From: Streptomyces sp. NBC_00376
GTDB taxonomy: Bacteria > Actinomycetota > Actinomycetes > Streptomycetales > Streptomycetaceae
Direction of reading: 5' to 3'
NCBI RefSeq assembly: GCF_036077095.1
Contig: NZ_CP107960.1
Coordinates: 6,820,001 to 6,884,000, forward strand
DNA: 64,000 bases
Shown here: positions 34,551 to 44,272 of the stretch, one piece after another
Layout of the letters: every line of letters begins with the position of its first letter
Numbering within the stretch: position 1 is the stretch's first letter
Notes under the pieces: model-generated
Seen by the model: only the letters and a program-made list of their open reading frames with translations
Databases searched by the model: none
What the model was told of the DNA's origin: nothing
Position numbers and translations under genes: made by a program

Positions 34551-36056
34551 TCACACTGCGGCACCGGCCTCGTCGGTGACGGAGGGGACGCGGGCGGCGA
34601 CGAAGTAGGGCGACCGACGGCGCCAGCGGGCCCACGCGGCGGCCAGCAGTCCGGAGCCGATCATCAGGACCGGGACGAGCAGCGCGAACCATCCGTTGTC
34701 GGCGGAAACCTCGAAGTGATCGGTGGAGCGGTAGAAGGTCCAGGCGAGGTAGCCGCCGGTGGCGAGCAGCGCGAGCGCGCCCAGCACCGGACCGACCACG
34801 GCGCGCAGGGCCTCCAGCGGTGAGGTGCGCAGCAGGTGGCGGAAGCGCACCGCGGCGGCCGCGGCGGTGAGGGCGTAGTAGAGGGCGACGACGATGCCGA
34901 TCGCGTTGACGGAGGCGAAGATCAGATCGTTGACGGTGGGGATGACCAGGGCCAGCGTGGCGAGGGCCAGGGCGATCGCGGTGATCAGCAGGGTGCCGGC
35001 GGCGGGGGTTTTGTGCTTGGGGTGCAGCCGCGTCCAGACGGGGCCGAGAACGCCGTCGCGGCCCATCGCGTACAGCCCGCGGGCGGTGGGGATGACGGAT
35101 GCCTGGAGCGATGCCACCGCGGAGAACGTGAGGGCGATGAGCGGCAGGGCGGCCAGTGGCTGCTCGGCGAGCTTGGTGCCGAAGTAGGCGAGTCCCTGCG
35201 CGCCGTTGTCGGCCAGTTCGTCCAGCGGCAGGACCCGCTGGAAGGCGGTGCCGGCGAGCAGGAAGAGGAGCAGCATGACGGTGAGCGCGATGAACCCGCC
35301 GCGGGAGGCGTCCCGCGGGTCGCCGACCTCTTCGCCGACGCTGAAGACCGATTCGAAGCCCCAGTAGCAGAAGACCGCGAGCACCATGCCCTGGGCGAGG
35401 GCGGCGGCCGAGGGGATGTCGAACGGGTTGAACCACTGGAGCGAGAAGGGCTGGTCACCGGCGAACAGGCCGTAGCCGCAGAACGCGAGCAGCACGCCGT
35501 ACTCGAAGATCAGCAGGTACTTCTGCAGACGCGCCGCGAGGTCGAGCCCGCGCACCGCGACCAGCGCGGCAGCGACCAGGACGGCCATGCCGAGCAGGGT
35601 GGACTGGAAGGTGGAGTTCGGATCGAGGGTCAGGCCCCCGATGCTGTGGAGAGTGGCCTGGCCCAGCAGCTGGATGATCGCCGAGCCCGTGATCGTGGTG
35701 GTGTAGGCCATGAACACGATGGTGCCCACGACGTTGACCCAGCCGGTCAGGAAGCCCAGCCAGGGACTGAAGATGCGGCCGACCCACTGGTAACTGCTGC
35801 CCGCGTTCGGTTCGACGCGGTTGAGCCGGCCGTATCCGCCGGCTATGCCGAGCACGGGCAGGAAGGCCAGCAGCATGATCGCCGGCAGGTGCAGGCCGAC
35901 GATGGTCGCCATCAGTCCGAGCCCGATGCCGATACTGCTGGTGGCCGCAGTGCTCGACGCGGCGAGGACCATGCCGTCGACGACGCCTATGGACTTGCGC
36001 ATCGTGACCTGTGGGGTCTGGTCGCCGCTGGCCGGCGTGGTGCATGTGTTTTTCAC
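34551..36056 (-). CDS. APC-family amino-acid/amine permease
   Basis: 501 residues from the GTG at 36056 (GGTGG upstream; an internal ATG at residue 19 is the alternative). About twelve membrane helices. The N-terminal SIGVVDGMVLAASSTAATSSIGIG and the following VEPNAGSSYQWVGRIFSPWLGFLTGW are APC consensus segments for helices 1-3, and WGFESVFSVGEEVGDP is helix 6. Imports an amino acid, amine or related zwitterion. Divergent from a TetR gene with a 117-base gap. Upstream of amidohydrolase and amidase genes on the same strand, so likely one catabolic transcription unit. Confidence 0.87.
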   Translation of the reverse strand: MKNTCTTPASGDQTPQVTMRKSIGVVDGMVLAASSTAATSSIGIGLGLMATIVGLHLPAIMLLAFLPVLGIAGGYGRLNRVEPNAGSSYQWVGRIFSPWLGFLTGWVNVVGTIVFMAYTTTITGSAIIQLLGQATLHSIGGLTLDPNSTFQSTLLGMAVLVAAALVAVRGLDLAARLQKYLLIFEYGVLLAFCGYGLFAGDQPFSLQWFNPFDIPSAAALAQGMVLAVFCYWGFESVFSVGEEVGDPRDASRGGFIALTVMLLLFLLAGTAFQRVLPLDELADNGAQGLAYFGTKLAEQPLAALPLIALTFSAVASLQASVIPTARGLYAMGRDGVLGPVWTRLHPKHKTPAAGTLLITAIALALATLALVIPTVNDLIFASVNAIGIVVALYYALTAAAAAVRFRHLLRTSPLEALRAVVGPVLGALALLATGGYLAWTFYRSTDHFEVSADNGWFALLVPVLMIGSGLLAAAWARWRRRSPYFVAARVPSVTDEAGAAV

Positions 36057-36173
36057 TGGTACCACCAACGGTCATCGCCTGTTCAAGGGGGAGGTGGCCG
36101 GACAAGCCGGATGGCAGGCCATGAAACCGTTGCCCTCTTCACACGTCAATGGTGTTGTCGTAAGCTCCGCGCC

Positions 36174-36890
36174 ATGAATGAGCGTGTGGTTCCGGAGTCG
36201 CAGCGGCGGCGCAGAAGGCCGACGAAACAGGGCACGGTGCTGTCCGAACAGGTCATCGTGGAGACGGCTCTGAGGCTGGTGGGCCAGCATGGTGCGGATG
36301 CCCTGACGGTCCGGCGGCTGGGCGCCGCGCTGGGCGCCGACCCCAGTGCGCTCTACCGGTACTTCCACAACACCGACGATCTGCTGCTGGCGGTCGCCGA
36401 CGAACTCATCGGCCGTGCCCATCGGGGCTGGCGGCCCACCGGCGCATGGCGCAGCGACCTGTGCGAACTGGGCCTGCGCGTCCATGCCTCGTACCAGGCG
36501 CACCCGCAGGCCGCCCTGCTGGCGGCGCACCGGACGACGGGGCGGAACAACGAGATGCGGGCCGTGGAGGCGATCCTCGGCATACTCCGGTCGGCGGGCT
36601 TCCCCGACTCCGAGGTGGTACGGATCTATCACGCCTTCGTGGACCAGGCGCTCGCCTTCGCGGCCCTGGACGCGGCCGCGCTCGCTCTGCCGGCTGCCGC
36701 TCAGGCGGCCGATCTTCAGGTGTGGCAGCACCGCTACGGCCGCCTGGACGCGGACGCCTACCCCCATATCGCGGCCACCGTGCGGCTGCTGGCCGACGAC
36801 ATGGTCCTCAGCGGCTATCCGTTCGCGCTGGAACTGCTCCTCGACGCCGCGGAGGCGAGGCTTCCCGGGGCGGCAGCGGCGGGCGACTGA
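36174..36890 (+). CDS. TetR-family regulator, probable repressor of the divergent permease genes
   Basis: 238 residues. HTH in residues about 24-70: VIVETALRLVGQHGADALTVRRLGAALGADPSALYRYFHNTDDLLLAVADEL, the AcrR-like pattern ending in YRYF. The C-terminal ligand domain is Ala/Leu-rich and resembles the TetR_C_1 group. Start ATG 36174, without a strong ribosome site. Divergent arrangement with the APC permease, amidohydrolase and amidase makes it their likely regulator, with the imported compound as inducer. I found no clear palindrome in the 117-base gap. Confidence 0.82.
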   Translation: MNERVVPESQRRRRRPTKQGTVLSEQVIVETALRLVGQHGADALTVRRLGAALGADPSALYRYFHNTDDLLLAVADELIGRAHRGWRPTGAWRSDLCELGLRVHASYQAHPQAALLAAHRTTGRNNEMRAVEAILGILRSAGFPDSEVVRIYHAFVDQALAFAALDAAALALPAAAQAADLQVWQHRYGRLDADAYPHIAATVRLLADDMVLSGYPFALELLLDAAEARLPGAAAAGD

Positions 36891-36905
36891 ATCCGGACCG
36901 GACAC

Positions 36906-36938
36906 GGGCGGAGCGGACCGGGGCGGTCCGCTCCGCCC
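36906..36938. terminator. Hairpin between convergent TetR and DUF402 genes
   Basis: Perfect 14-bp stem GGGCGGAGCGGACC / GGTCCGCTCCGCCC with a five-base loop, 15 bases after the TetR stop. Confidence 0.85.
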
Positions 36939-36987
36939 CGCTCCTCGCGACATCCCAGCCCCGGCGGACGGAAGGCGGCTGCGGGCA

Positions 36988-37482
36988 TCAGCCCAGCAAC
37001 GGCGCGAGACCCTCCGTGCGGGCCAGGTGCTCCAGCTCGTCCAGCGCCCGGAGCGCCGCGTCGGCCGCCGCCGGATCGCGTCCGGCGAGACCGCTCTCCT
37101 CGAACTCGTCCTCGTCCAGCCGCAGTACGGACGAGCCGTCCGCCGACACCCACAGGTCCAGGTCCAGGTCCTCGACCAGCAGCTCCCCGTCCCGCAGCAC
37201 CGCGGGGCGGGTGATGTCGCAGTACCAGCCCTTGAGCCCGCCCGCGCCGCTGCGGACCTCCTTCACGGCGAACCAGCGGTCGCGCCAGTAGTGCTCGGTG
37301 AAGACATCGCCGGGCTCGAACCGCACGAAGCCGAAGTCACGGACCCCCGGCGCCGCCCACGGCGCACGCACCGTGACGCGTACTCCGTCGTCGTGGACCA
37401 CGTCCGCCGGGTAGCGGATCTTGGTCCGCCCGGCCTTCACCAGGGCGACCACCAGAGCGGATTCAGCCGAGCTCGCGGACAT
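36988..37482 (-). CDS. DUF402 (FomD-like) protein
   Basis: 164 residues from the ATG at 37482 with GGAGGTG four bases upstream. Contains DVFTEHYWRDRWFAVKEV, GWYCDITRPAVL and the acidic run VEDLDLDLWVSADGSSVLRLDEDEFE, the DUF402 pattern. In this family the Asp/Glu residues bind Mg2+ or Mn2+ for nucleotide or phosphate-ester hydrolysis (as in FomD and nucleoside-phosphate phosphatases). Overlaps the stop of the GNAT gene by 20 bases, so co-translated. Physiological substrate unknown. Confidence 0.75.
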   Translation of the reverse strand: MSASSAESALVVALVKAGRTKIRYPADVVHDDGVRVTVRAPWAAPGVRDFGFVRFEPGDVFTEHYWRDRWFAVKEVRSGAGGLKGWYCDITRPAVLRDGELLVEDLDLDLWVSADGSSVLRLDEDEFEESGLAGRDPAAADAALRALDELEHLARTEGLAPLLG

Positions 37483-38383
37483 GGCGCACCTCCGTGGCAC
37501 AGATCTCGTAGCCGAACCATCGATTGATCGCCAGCATCGGGCCGTTGTCCGCGTCGTTGCCGGTGTACGCGTCCGTGTATCCGGCGGCGCGCGCCCGGTG
37601 CAGCGAGTCGTTCTTGGCGAGCTTGGCCAGGCCCCGGCCGCGGTACGCCCGGCGGGTGCCGGTCATCCCGGACATGTACCGGGTCAGGCCGTCGGTCTGC
37701 GCGGCGCTGAACGCCGCCGGTTCCCCGTCCACCAGCGCGACCGAGGTGAGTTCGCGGTCGAGCGCGGGGGCGCGCCAGATGTTGTTCAGCCAGTCCTCGT
37801 AGTCGGACAGCTGGGCCGGGGTGTCGCTCGGCTCGTCGGCGGTGGTCTCGGCGTCCAGCTCGAAGAGCGGGCGCGGGTCGTCCGCGAAGTCCGCGGCGGT
37901 ACGCAGCTCGACGCCCGGCGGGAGCTCCTGACGGGGCGGCAGCGGTCCGCCCGCCAGATCGAGATGGAGGAAGTGCGCCGGACGGCTCGGCGCGTAGCCG
38001 CGCTTCTCGGCGAAGGCCCGGTTCGACGGAGTGTCGAGCACCCAGGTGTAGACGGCCCTCGCGCCCTCCCGGGCCAGGTGCTCCTCGGCCGTGCGCACCA
38101 GCAGCGCACCGGCCCCGCGCCCGGTGCGGTCCGGACGCGTGTACGTGTTGCAGAACCCCTGGCCGGGTTCGGGGCTGTCGTGGACGATGCCGACCTGCGC
38201 GGTGCCGATGAGCTCCCCGTCGGCCTCGGCGACCAGCAGCCGGGAGCGCTTGTCGGGGTGGGCGGAGGCCAGCTCGAAGATGACGGATTCGGGTGTCGTC
38301 ACCATGTAGGGCAGAGCGGCGCGCCGGACCCGTACCCAGCCTTCGGCGTCGGCCGGGAGGAAGTCGCGAACGATGACAGTCAT
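37463..38383 (-). CDS. Tandem GNAT acetyltransferase
   Basis: 306 residues with two GNAT folds. The first (1-150) has the acetyl-CoA loop RPDRTGRGAGALL; the second (155-306) has TRRAYRGRGLAKLAKNDSLH and ends GNDADNGPMLAINRWFGYE, the family-typical N..M..IN..LGF-like block. Both R/Q-x-x-G-x-G/A loops are intact, so one or both may be active. Such double proteins include mycothiol synthase-like enzymes, but the residues seen do not single out MshD. Upstream partner of the DUF402 gene on one transcript. Confidence 0.82.
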   Translation of the reverse strand: MTVIVRDFLPADAEGWVRVRRAALPYMVTTPESVIFELASAHPDKRSRLLVAEADGELIGTAQVGIVHDSPEPGQGFCNTYTRPDRTGRGAGALLVRTAEEHLAREGARAVYTWVLDTPSNRAFAEKRGYAPSRPAHFLHLDLAGGPLPPRQELPPGVELRTAADFADDPRPLFELDAETTADEPSDTPAQLSDYEDWLNNIWRAPALDRELTSVALVDGEPAAFSAAQTDGLTRYMSGMTGTRRAYRGRGLAKLAKNDSLHRARAAGYTDAYTGNDADNGPMLAINRWFGYEICATEVRHVRELG

Positions 38384-38463
38384 GGGCCGGACGTTACGCG
38401 TGGGCCGCCACCGGCCGCCCCTGAATTTCCGGCGGCGCGGCGGACGTGGGGGAGAATCGGGGC

Positions 38464-38841
38464 GTGACCCTGAAGATCGCTCTTGATCCGGACGCCGGTA
38501 CCGCCCCGTACGAGCAACTGCGCACGCAGATCTCCGAACTGGCCCGCTCCGGCGCGCTGCCCGTCGGTTTCAGACTGCCGACCGTACGCGGCTTCGCCGA
38601 GGAACTCGGCCTCGCCGCCAACACCGTCGCGAAGGCGTACCGAGCGCTGGAGGCCGACGGGGTGATCGAGACCCGTGGCCGCAACGGCACGTTCATCGCT
38701 GCCGCCGGTGATGCGGCGGACCGTCATGCGGCCGCCGCGGCACAGGAGTACGCGGAGCAGGCCCGGCGGCTCGGCCTGTCCCGGGCCGAGGCGCTGTCCC
38801 TGGCGCGGGACGCGGTCCGGGCGGCGTACGGGACGGAGTGA
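38464..38841 (+). CDS. GntR/YtrA-type small regulator
   Basis: 125 residues from the GTG at 38464 (GGGAG upstream; a GTG six codons earlier is possible). Winged HTH: APYEQLRTQISELARSGALPVGFRLPTVRGFAEELGLAANTVAKAYRALEADGVIETRGRNGTFI, then a short helical tail rather than a ligand domain. This is the YtrA-like branch that usually controls ABC transporters or its own gene. Divergent from the GNAT gene. Target unknown; no ABC genes are adjacent. Confidence 0.85.
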   Translation: MTLKIALDPDAGTAPYEQLRTQISELARSGALPVGFRLPTVRGFAEELGLAANTVAKAYRALEADGVIETRGRNGTFIAAAGDAADRHAAAAAQEYAEQARRLGLSRAEALSLARDAVRAAYGTE

Positions 38842-38851
38842 ACCGGCGGGC

Positions 38852-39946
<1,095 letters not shown>

Positions 39947-40175
39947 GGCGCCCATGATCCGGCAAGGGGGTACCCGGCGCACCCGGGTTTCACTGTCTTC
40001 CTCCCCTTTTTCCGGCAGTGGCACCGGACATGACGGGGGCTCAAGGGGGCGCATAGAGGAGCTCAAGGCATGTGGGGAAAGTTGGCATGCACACTTCCGG
40101 TGGGGGTGCCGGTGCTGCTACCACGGTCTCGGCAGACCGTGCGGAGATCCCACCGGTCGGTCCTAGGGAGGTTCC

Positions 40176-40976
40176 ATGAAACTGTCCAGACTCGCGGCAC
40201 TCTCGTCCTCGCTCCTGCTCGGTGCCGTACTCGCCCTGACCGGGGCGGCCACCGCCAACGCCGCCACGGCCGTCGACTACGTCGCCCTCGGCGACTCGTA
40301 CTCCTCGGGTGTCGGATCCGGCAGTTACGACAGCGCCAGTGGCGACTGCAAGCGCAGCACCAAGGCGTATCCCGCGCTCTGGGCCGCCGCCAACTCGCCC
40401 GCCTCGTTCTCCTTCGCCGCCTGCTCGGGCGCTCGTACGGGTGATGTGAAGGCCAATCAGCTCGGCCCCCTGAACTCCTCGACCGACCTCATCTCGATCT
40501 CCATCGGCGGCAACGACGCGGGCTTCGCCGATGTCATGACGACCTGTGTCCTCAATTCGGAGGCCACCTGCCTCAGCCGGATCGCCACGGCCCGCAGCTA
40601 TGTCGAGTCCACCCTGCCCGGCAACCTCGACTCGGTGTACACGGCGATCCATGCCAAGGCGCCGTCCGCTCGTGTCGTCGTCCTCGGATACCCGCGCTTC
40701 TACAAGATCGGCGGCAGCTGCGCCGTCGGCCTGAGCGACAAGGTGCGCACCGCGATCAACAGCGCGGCCGACCTCCTCAACTCGACGACCGCCAAGCGCG
40801 CGGCCGACCACGGATTCGCCTTCGCCGATGTCGCGGGGAAGTTCACCGGTCACGAGATCTGCTCCGGCAGCGCATGGCTGCACAGTGTCAACTGGCTCAA
40901 CATCGGTGAGTCCTACCACCCCACCGTCGCCGGACAGTCGAGCGGCTACCTGCCCGCCTTCAACACAGCGGCCTGA
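40176..40976 (+). CDS. Secreted SGNH/GDSL lipase-esterase
   Basis: 266 residues. Signal peptide 1-29 (ending ANA-A). Catalytic serine Ser41 in GDSYSSG, Gly in block II, GGND with Asn113 (block III) and His248 in SYHPT (block V). Cysteines at 58/83, 124/132 and 182/229 match the three disulfides of the Streptomyces rimosus/coelicolor GDSL lipase. Broad-specificity extracellular lipase and esterase activity is known for that group. GGGAGG five bases before the ATG. Confidence 0.9.
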   Translation: MKLSRLAALSSSLLLGAVLALTGAATANAATAVDYVALGDSYSSGVGSGSYDSASGDCKRSTKAYPALWAAANSPASFSFAACSGARTGDVKANQLGPLNSSTDLISISIGGNDAGFADVMTTCVLNSEATCLSRIATARSYVESTLPGNLDSVYTAIHAKAPSARVVVLGYPRFYKIGGSCAVGLSDKVRTAINSAADLLNSTTAKRAADHGFAFADVAGKFTGHEICSGSAWLHSVNWLNIGESYHPTVAGQSSGYLPAFNTAA

Positions 40977-41276
40977 TACCACCAGTGCGTGTGCCGGGCC
41001 CGTTCGGCCGTCCGACGGGCAGGAGGCCTCTGTTCGCAGGGGTCTCCGTCCGGCGTGGTGCGGGGCGGTCCGCAGGCCATGGGCGGGGTCGCGGCCGGAG
41101 CGTCTCCGTCCGTATCCGTTCTGTCCAACTCGCCCTGAAATCGGGCGGATTCATGAGCGGGGCGTCAACCTCCGTATGTGTGTGCGCAATCCTGCGACCG
41201 GGATACACGAGTGTCACCGCGGGGCGATAGGGTTAACCTGCCCGGGCCGGGTGCCCTCGTACGGGTGGGGAGTGAC
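40977..41276. other. Non-coding interval between lipase and small-protein genes
   Basis: Contains a weak hairpin CGCCC/GGGCG at 41131-41147. TAGGGT at 41228-41233 would suit a -10 for the small gene beginning at 41277. Nothing else recognised. Confidence 0.4.
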
Positions 41277-41540
41277 ATGGAACAGATAGCGATGCGGAGC
41301 AGGCCGCGTGTGCCTGCCATCACATGCGGGAGCAGTGCGACGAGTTCGCGCCTCGACCGCCATCTCGCGGTGCTCGGCGGTCCTGCCGTGCCACAGCGCG
41401 AGGCTGCGGAGGCGACCCTGCTGATGCGCGAGCTCACCTCGCGCGATGCCGCCCACCGCCGTCGGAGCAAGAGTGCGCGGGTCTCGCTCTTCGCGCCGCT
41501 GCGACGGCTGAGGCGTTCGCTCTTCGGCAGCCGCCGCTGA
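41277..41540 (+). CDS. Small basic hypothetical protein (87 residues)
   Basis: 87 residues from the ATG at 41277 with GGGGAG five bases upstream; in-frame starts further up are less likely. Middle part SSRLDRHLAVLGGPAVPQREAAEATLLMRELTSRDAAHRRR, C-terminal amphipathic and very basic (SLFAPLRRLRRSLFGSRR). No signal, membrane helix or known domain. Codon use is normal for Streptomyces, and the protein looks like a conserved small actinobacterial unknown, possibly RNA- or membrane-binding through its basic tail (inference). Confidence 0.6.
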   Translation: MEQIAMRSRPRVPAITCGSSATSSRLDRHLAVLGGPAVPQREAAEATLLMRELTSRDAAHRRRSKSARVSLFAPLRRLRRSLFGSRR

Positions 41541-41750
41541 CCCGACGGCCCGTCACGACCGCTCGACCGGTCCTCCGCCCCGGGCTCCCCGGCCAGGGTC
41601 TGTCGCCCGCCCCCCGCTCGGGGCCGCGAGTGACCACACCGTCCCGGCGCTGCGCTGCTGTCCGCCCTCCCGTCATCCCCAGGGCCCACGGCAGCGCTTC
41701 GGTGTGTTCGCGGGGCATCGGAGGGTGACGACCGGGAGTTCCGAAAAATA

Positions 41751-41764
41751 CTTCGGCGTCGAAG
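41751..41764 (+). promoter_or_regulatory. Short inverted repeat upstream of TetR gene
   Basis: CTTCGGCGTCGAAG, arms CTTCG and CGAAG with a GCGT centre, 18 bases before the TetR start. It could be an autoregulatory operator. Confidence 0.45.
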
Positions 41765-41782
41765 CACTTCTAGACTGTATGT

Positions 41783-42391
41783 ATGTCCGGAAAGCGAGCC
41801 GCGCGCCTGAGCCCCGACGAACGACGGGCCCAGCTGGTCGCCATCGGCCTGGACATGCTCACCGACCGGTCACTGGACGAACTCTCCACGGACGACGTGG
41901 CGCGACGGGCCGGTATCTCGCGGGGGCTGCTCTTCCACTATTTCGACTCCAAGCGCGACTTCTACCGCGCCGTGGTGCAGCAGGAGTGCGACGACTTCGT
42001 CGCAGCCACGGAACCGGACCCCTCGCTGGGGCCCGTTCCCTGGCTGCGATCGTTCATCGCCGGTTTCGTGCGGTACGTACTGGAGCACCGCAGGGTCTAT
42101 CTCGCCCTGGTCCGCGGTGCCGCGGGCAGTCACCCCGCGGTGGAGGACATCGTCGACGGCACCAGGGCCACCCTTGCCCGGCGGGTGGCGGAGGGGCAGC
42201 GGCGGCTCGGGATGCCGGACTCGCCGAGGCTGGCCGTCGCCGCCCGCGCCTGGACGGCGTTCGCGGAGGAGGCCGTGACCAGCTGGCCGCACGGTGGACC
42301 CGATGCGCCGACGGAGCTCGGGGCCTTCCTGGAGTCGAGCTTCATCAGCCTGCTCGGCGCCCTGGACCGGCCCTGCGCGCTGCCCCGGTGA
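41783..42391 (+). CDS. TetR-family transcriptional regulator
   Basis: 202 residues. HTH about 14-58: RRAQLVAIGLDMLTDRSLDELSTDDVARRAGISRGLLFHYFDSKRDFYRAVVQQ, a textbook TetR HTH with FHYF. The C-terminal part has FVRYVLEHRRVYLALVRGAAG, seen in the AcrR-like group with TetR_C_13-type domains. ATG start. Faces the convergent ABC-2 permease gene 16 bases from its end, which does not indicate a target. Targets unknown. Confidence 0.85.
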   Translation: MSGKRAARLSPDERRAQLVAIGLDMLTDRSLDELSTDDVARRAGISRGLLFHYFDSKRDFYRAVVQQECDDFVAATEPDPSLGPVPWLRSFIAGFVRYVLEHRRVYLALVRGAAGSHPAVEDIVDGTRATLARRVAEGQRRLGMPDSPRLAVAARAWTAFAEEAVTSWPHGGPDAPTELGAFLESSFISLLGALDRPCALPR

Positions 42392-42407
42392 ACGGGGCGG
42401 GCCAGGG

Positions 42408-43235
42408 TCACTCGCCGCCGCGGGCGTGACGCCGTACGGACAGCGGCACGAACACCGCGAGGAGCACCGCCGACCAGGCGAGCGTTCCGGCCACCGGGTG
42501 GGCGACCGGCCAGGCCGCGTCGGCGGCCGGGGACGCGTTGCCGAACAGTTCGCGGGTGGCCGAGGCCATGGCGCTGATCGGGTTCCACTCCGCGATCGTC
42601 CGCAGCCAGCCCGGCAGATTGTCGGTCGGGATGTACGCACTCGACAGCAGCGGCAGGATGAAGGTGGCGCTGCCCAACTGGCCGGCGATCTCCTCGTTGC
42701 GGATCAGCAGGCCCAGCCAGCAGCCCAGCCACGACGTGGCGAACCGCAGGAGCAGCAGCAGCCCGAAGGCACCCAGGGCGGCGAGCGGACCGCCCTCGAT
42801 CCGCCAGCCGACCGCGAGTCCGACCAGGATCAGCGGAATCATGCCGATGGCCGTGGTCAGCAGATCGGCGGCGGTCTGGCCGAACGGTACGGCGGCCCGG
42901 CTCATCGGCAGCGTACGGAGCCGGTCCATCACCCCGCGGTGGCAGTCCTGCGAGGCCTGGAACATCCCGACCATGATGCCGTTGGCCGCCGTCGCCGCCA
43001 GCAGGCCCGGCACCAGGAACGCGCGGTACTCCTGGCCGGGCATGGCCAGGGCGCTGCCGAACACGTACCCGAAGAACAGCAGCATCGTGATCGGCATGGT
43101 CTGGGTCAGGATCATTACGCCCGGCGCCGCTTTGATCCGCTGCAGATGGCGGCCCAGCATGGCCAGGGCATCGGCGATCGGGGCGCTTGTGGCGGGCGCG
43201 ACAGACTGCTCGTGGGCCAGTGCGGCGCTGCTCAT
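42408..43235 (-). CDS. ABC-2 type exporter permease, DrrB-like
   Basis: 275 residues, about six helices. N-terminal cytoplasmic segment, then GVMILTQTMPITMLLFFGYVFGSAL, LVPGLLAATAANGIMVGMFQAS, a GVMDRLRTLPMSRAAVPFGQ coupling loop typical of DrrB, and the ABC-2 signature region LGCWLGLLIRNEEIAGQLGSATFILPLLSSAYIP. Partners with the ATPase encoded upstream; start overlaps the ATPase stop (ATGA). Expected to export a hydrophobic drug or lipid-like compound. Regulated with its partner by the divergent TetR gene. Confidence 0.88.
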   Translation of the reverse strand: MSSAALAHEQSVAPATSAPIADALAMLGRHLQRIKAAPGVMILTQTMPITMLLFFGYVFGSALAMPGQEYRAFLVPGLLAATAANGIMVGMFQASQDCHRGVMDRLRTLPMSRAAVPFGQTAADLLTTAIGMIPLILVGLAVGWRIEGGPLAALGAFGLLLLLRFATSWLGCWLGLLIRNEEIAGQLGSATFILPLLSSAYIPTDNLPGWLRTIAEWNPISAMASATRELFGNASPAADAAWPVAHPVAGTLAWSAVLLAVFVPLSVRRHARGGE

Positions 43236-44209
43236 GCTGCCGTCTCCTTCAGGGGCGGGGAGGTGCGGCCGTCGCCGCGGTCGGTCAGGCGGAGGAAGAC
43301 CTCGTCGAGCGTCGGCGGGCGCAGGCTCGCGTCGATCACCGGTACTCCCGCTGCGTCGAGTTCGCGGACGATACGGGGGAGGGTGAGCGTGGTGTCGGTC
43401 GCGACGGCGCCCACGGTGCGGCGCTCGTGGTCGAGTACCGGTTCGGTGCCGGTGAGCTGATCGAGGACGCCTGCCGCCGGGACCAGCGCCGATGCATGGG
43501 GGACGACCACTTCGGCGTAGCTGCCGATGCGGGCCTTCAGCTCCGTGGGGGTGCCGCGATGGGCGGCCCGGCCCTGATCGATCAGCACGATGTCGTCGGC
43601 CAGCTGATCGGCCTCCTCCAGATACTGCGTGGTGAGCAGGACGGTCGTGCCCCGGCCGGCCAGCTCCCGTACCGCCGCCCAGATCTGGTTGCGGCTGTGC
43701 GGGTCGAGGCCGGTGGTCGGCTCGTCCAGGAAGAGCACCCGCGGGCGGGTCAGCAGGCTGGCGGCGAGGTCGAGGCGGCGGCGCATGCCGCCCGAGTAGG
43801 TGCGGGCCGGGCGGTCGGCGGCCTCCATCAGCTCGAAGCGCTCCAGGAGTTCGTCGGCGCGGGTGCGCGCGGCCTCGCCGCGGAACCGGAGCAGCTTGGC
43901 GAAGAGCCGCAGGTTCTGCCGGCCGGACAGTTCGCTGTCGACCGAGGCGCTCTGTCCGGTGACGCCGATCGCCTCGCGCACCGCGCCCGCCTCGCGCACC
44001 ACGTCGTGGCCCGCCACCCGGGCGCTTCCGCCGTCCGGGACCGTCAGCGTGGTGAGCACCCGGACGGCGGTGGTCTTGCCCGCGCCGTTCGGCCCCAGTA
44101 CTCCGCAGACGGTGCCCTCGGCGACCGCGAGATCGAGCCCGCGCAGCGCGTGGACATCGCCGTATCGCTTCTCCAGACCTTCACTAAGTACAGCGTACGT
44201 AGTCGTCAT
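43232..44209 (-). CDS. DrrA-type drug-exporter ATP-binding protein
   Basis: 325 residues from the ATG at 44209. Walker A GPNGAGKTTAVR, TYSGGMRRRLDLAASL signature, Walker B RVLFLDEPTTGLDP, and the C-terminal extension DAAGVPVIDASLRPPTLDEVFLRLT characteristic of the daunorubicin-resistance DrrA group. Energises the ABC-2 permease encoded next. Codons 2-9 lie inside one of two operator-like sequences shared with the divergent TetR gene, so a repressor there would block transcription elongation or initiation. Confidence 0.9.
   Translation of the reverse strand: MTTTYAVLSEGLEKRYGDVHALRGLDLAVAEGTVCGVLGPNGAGKTTAVRVLTTLTVPDGGSARVAGHDVVREAGAVREAIGVTGQSASVDSELSGRQNLRLFAKLLRFRGEAARTRADELLERFELMEAADRPARTYSGGMRRRLDLAASLLTRPRVLFLDEPTTGLDPHSRNQIWAAVRELAGRGTTVLLTTQYLEEADQLADDIVLIDQGRAAHRGTPTELKARIGSYAEVVVPHASALVPAAGVLDQLTGTEPVLDHERRTVGAVATDTTLTLPRIVRELDAAGVPVIDASLRPPTLDEVFLRLTDRGDGRTSPPLKETAA
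44183..44203 (-). promoter_or_regulatory. Putative TetR operator copy 2, inside the ATPase start
   Basis: On the minus strand it reads ACTACGTACGCTGTACTTAG plus T, a close copy of the palindrome at 44226-44247 (differs by a few bases). It overlaps codons 3 to 9 of the ATPase gene. Confidence 0.6.
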
Positions 44210-44227
44210 GCGCCCACCGTATCGCAC

Positions 44228-44244
44228 TACGTACGGTGTACGTA
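44228..44244 (+). promoter_or_regulatory. Putative TetR operator copy 1 in divergent gap
   Basis: TACGTACGGTGTACGTA, near-perfect inverted repeat TACGTAC/TGTACGTA centred in the 63-base gap between the exporter and the TetR gene. Flanking ACT words extend the symmetry slightly. Confidence 0.72.
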
Positions 44245-44272
44245 ACTACGATGGTGGGCGAGGTGATGATCG

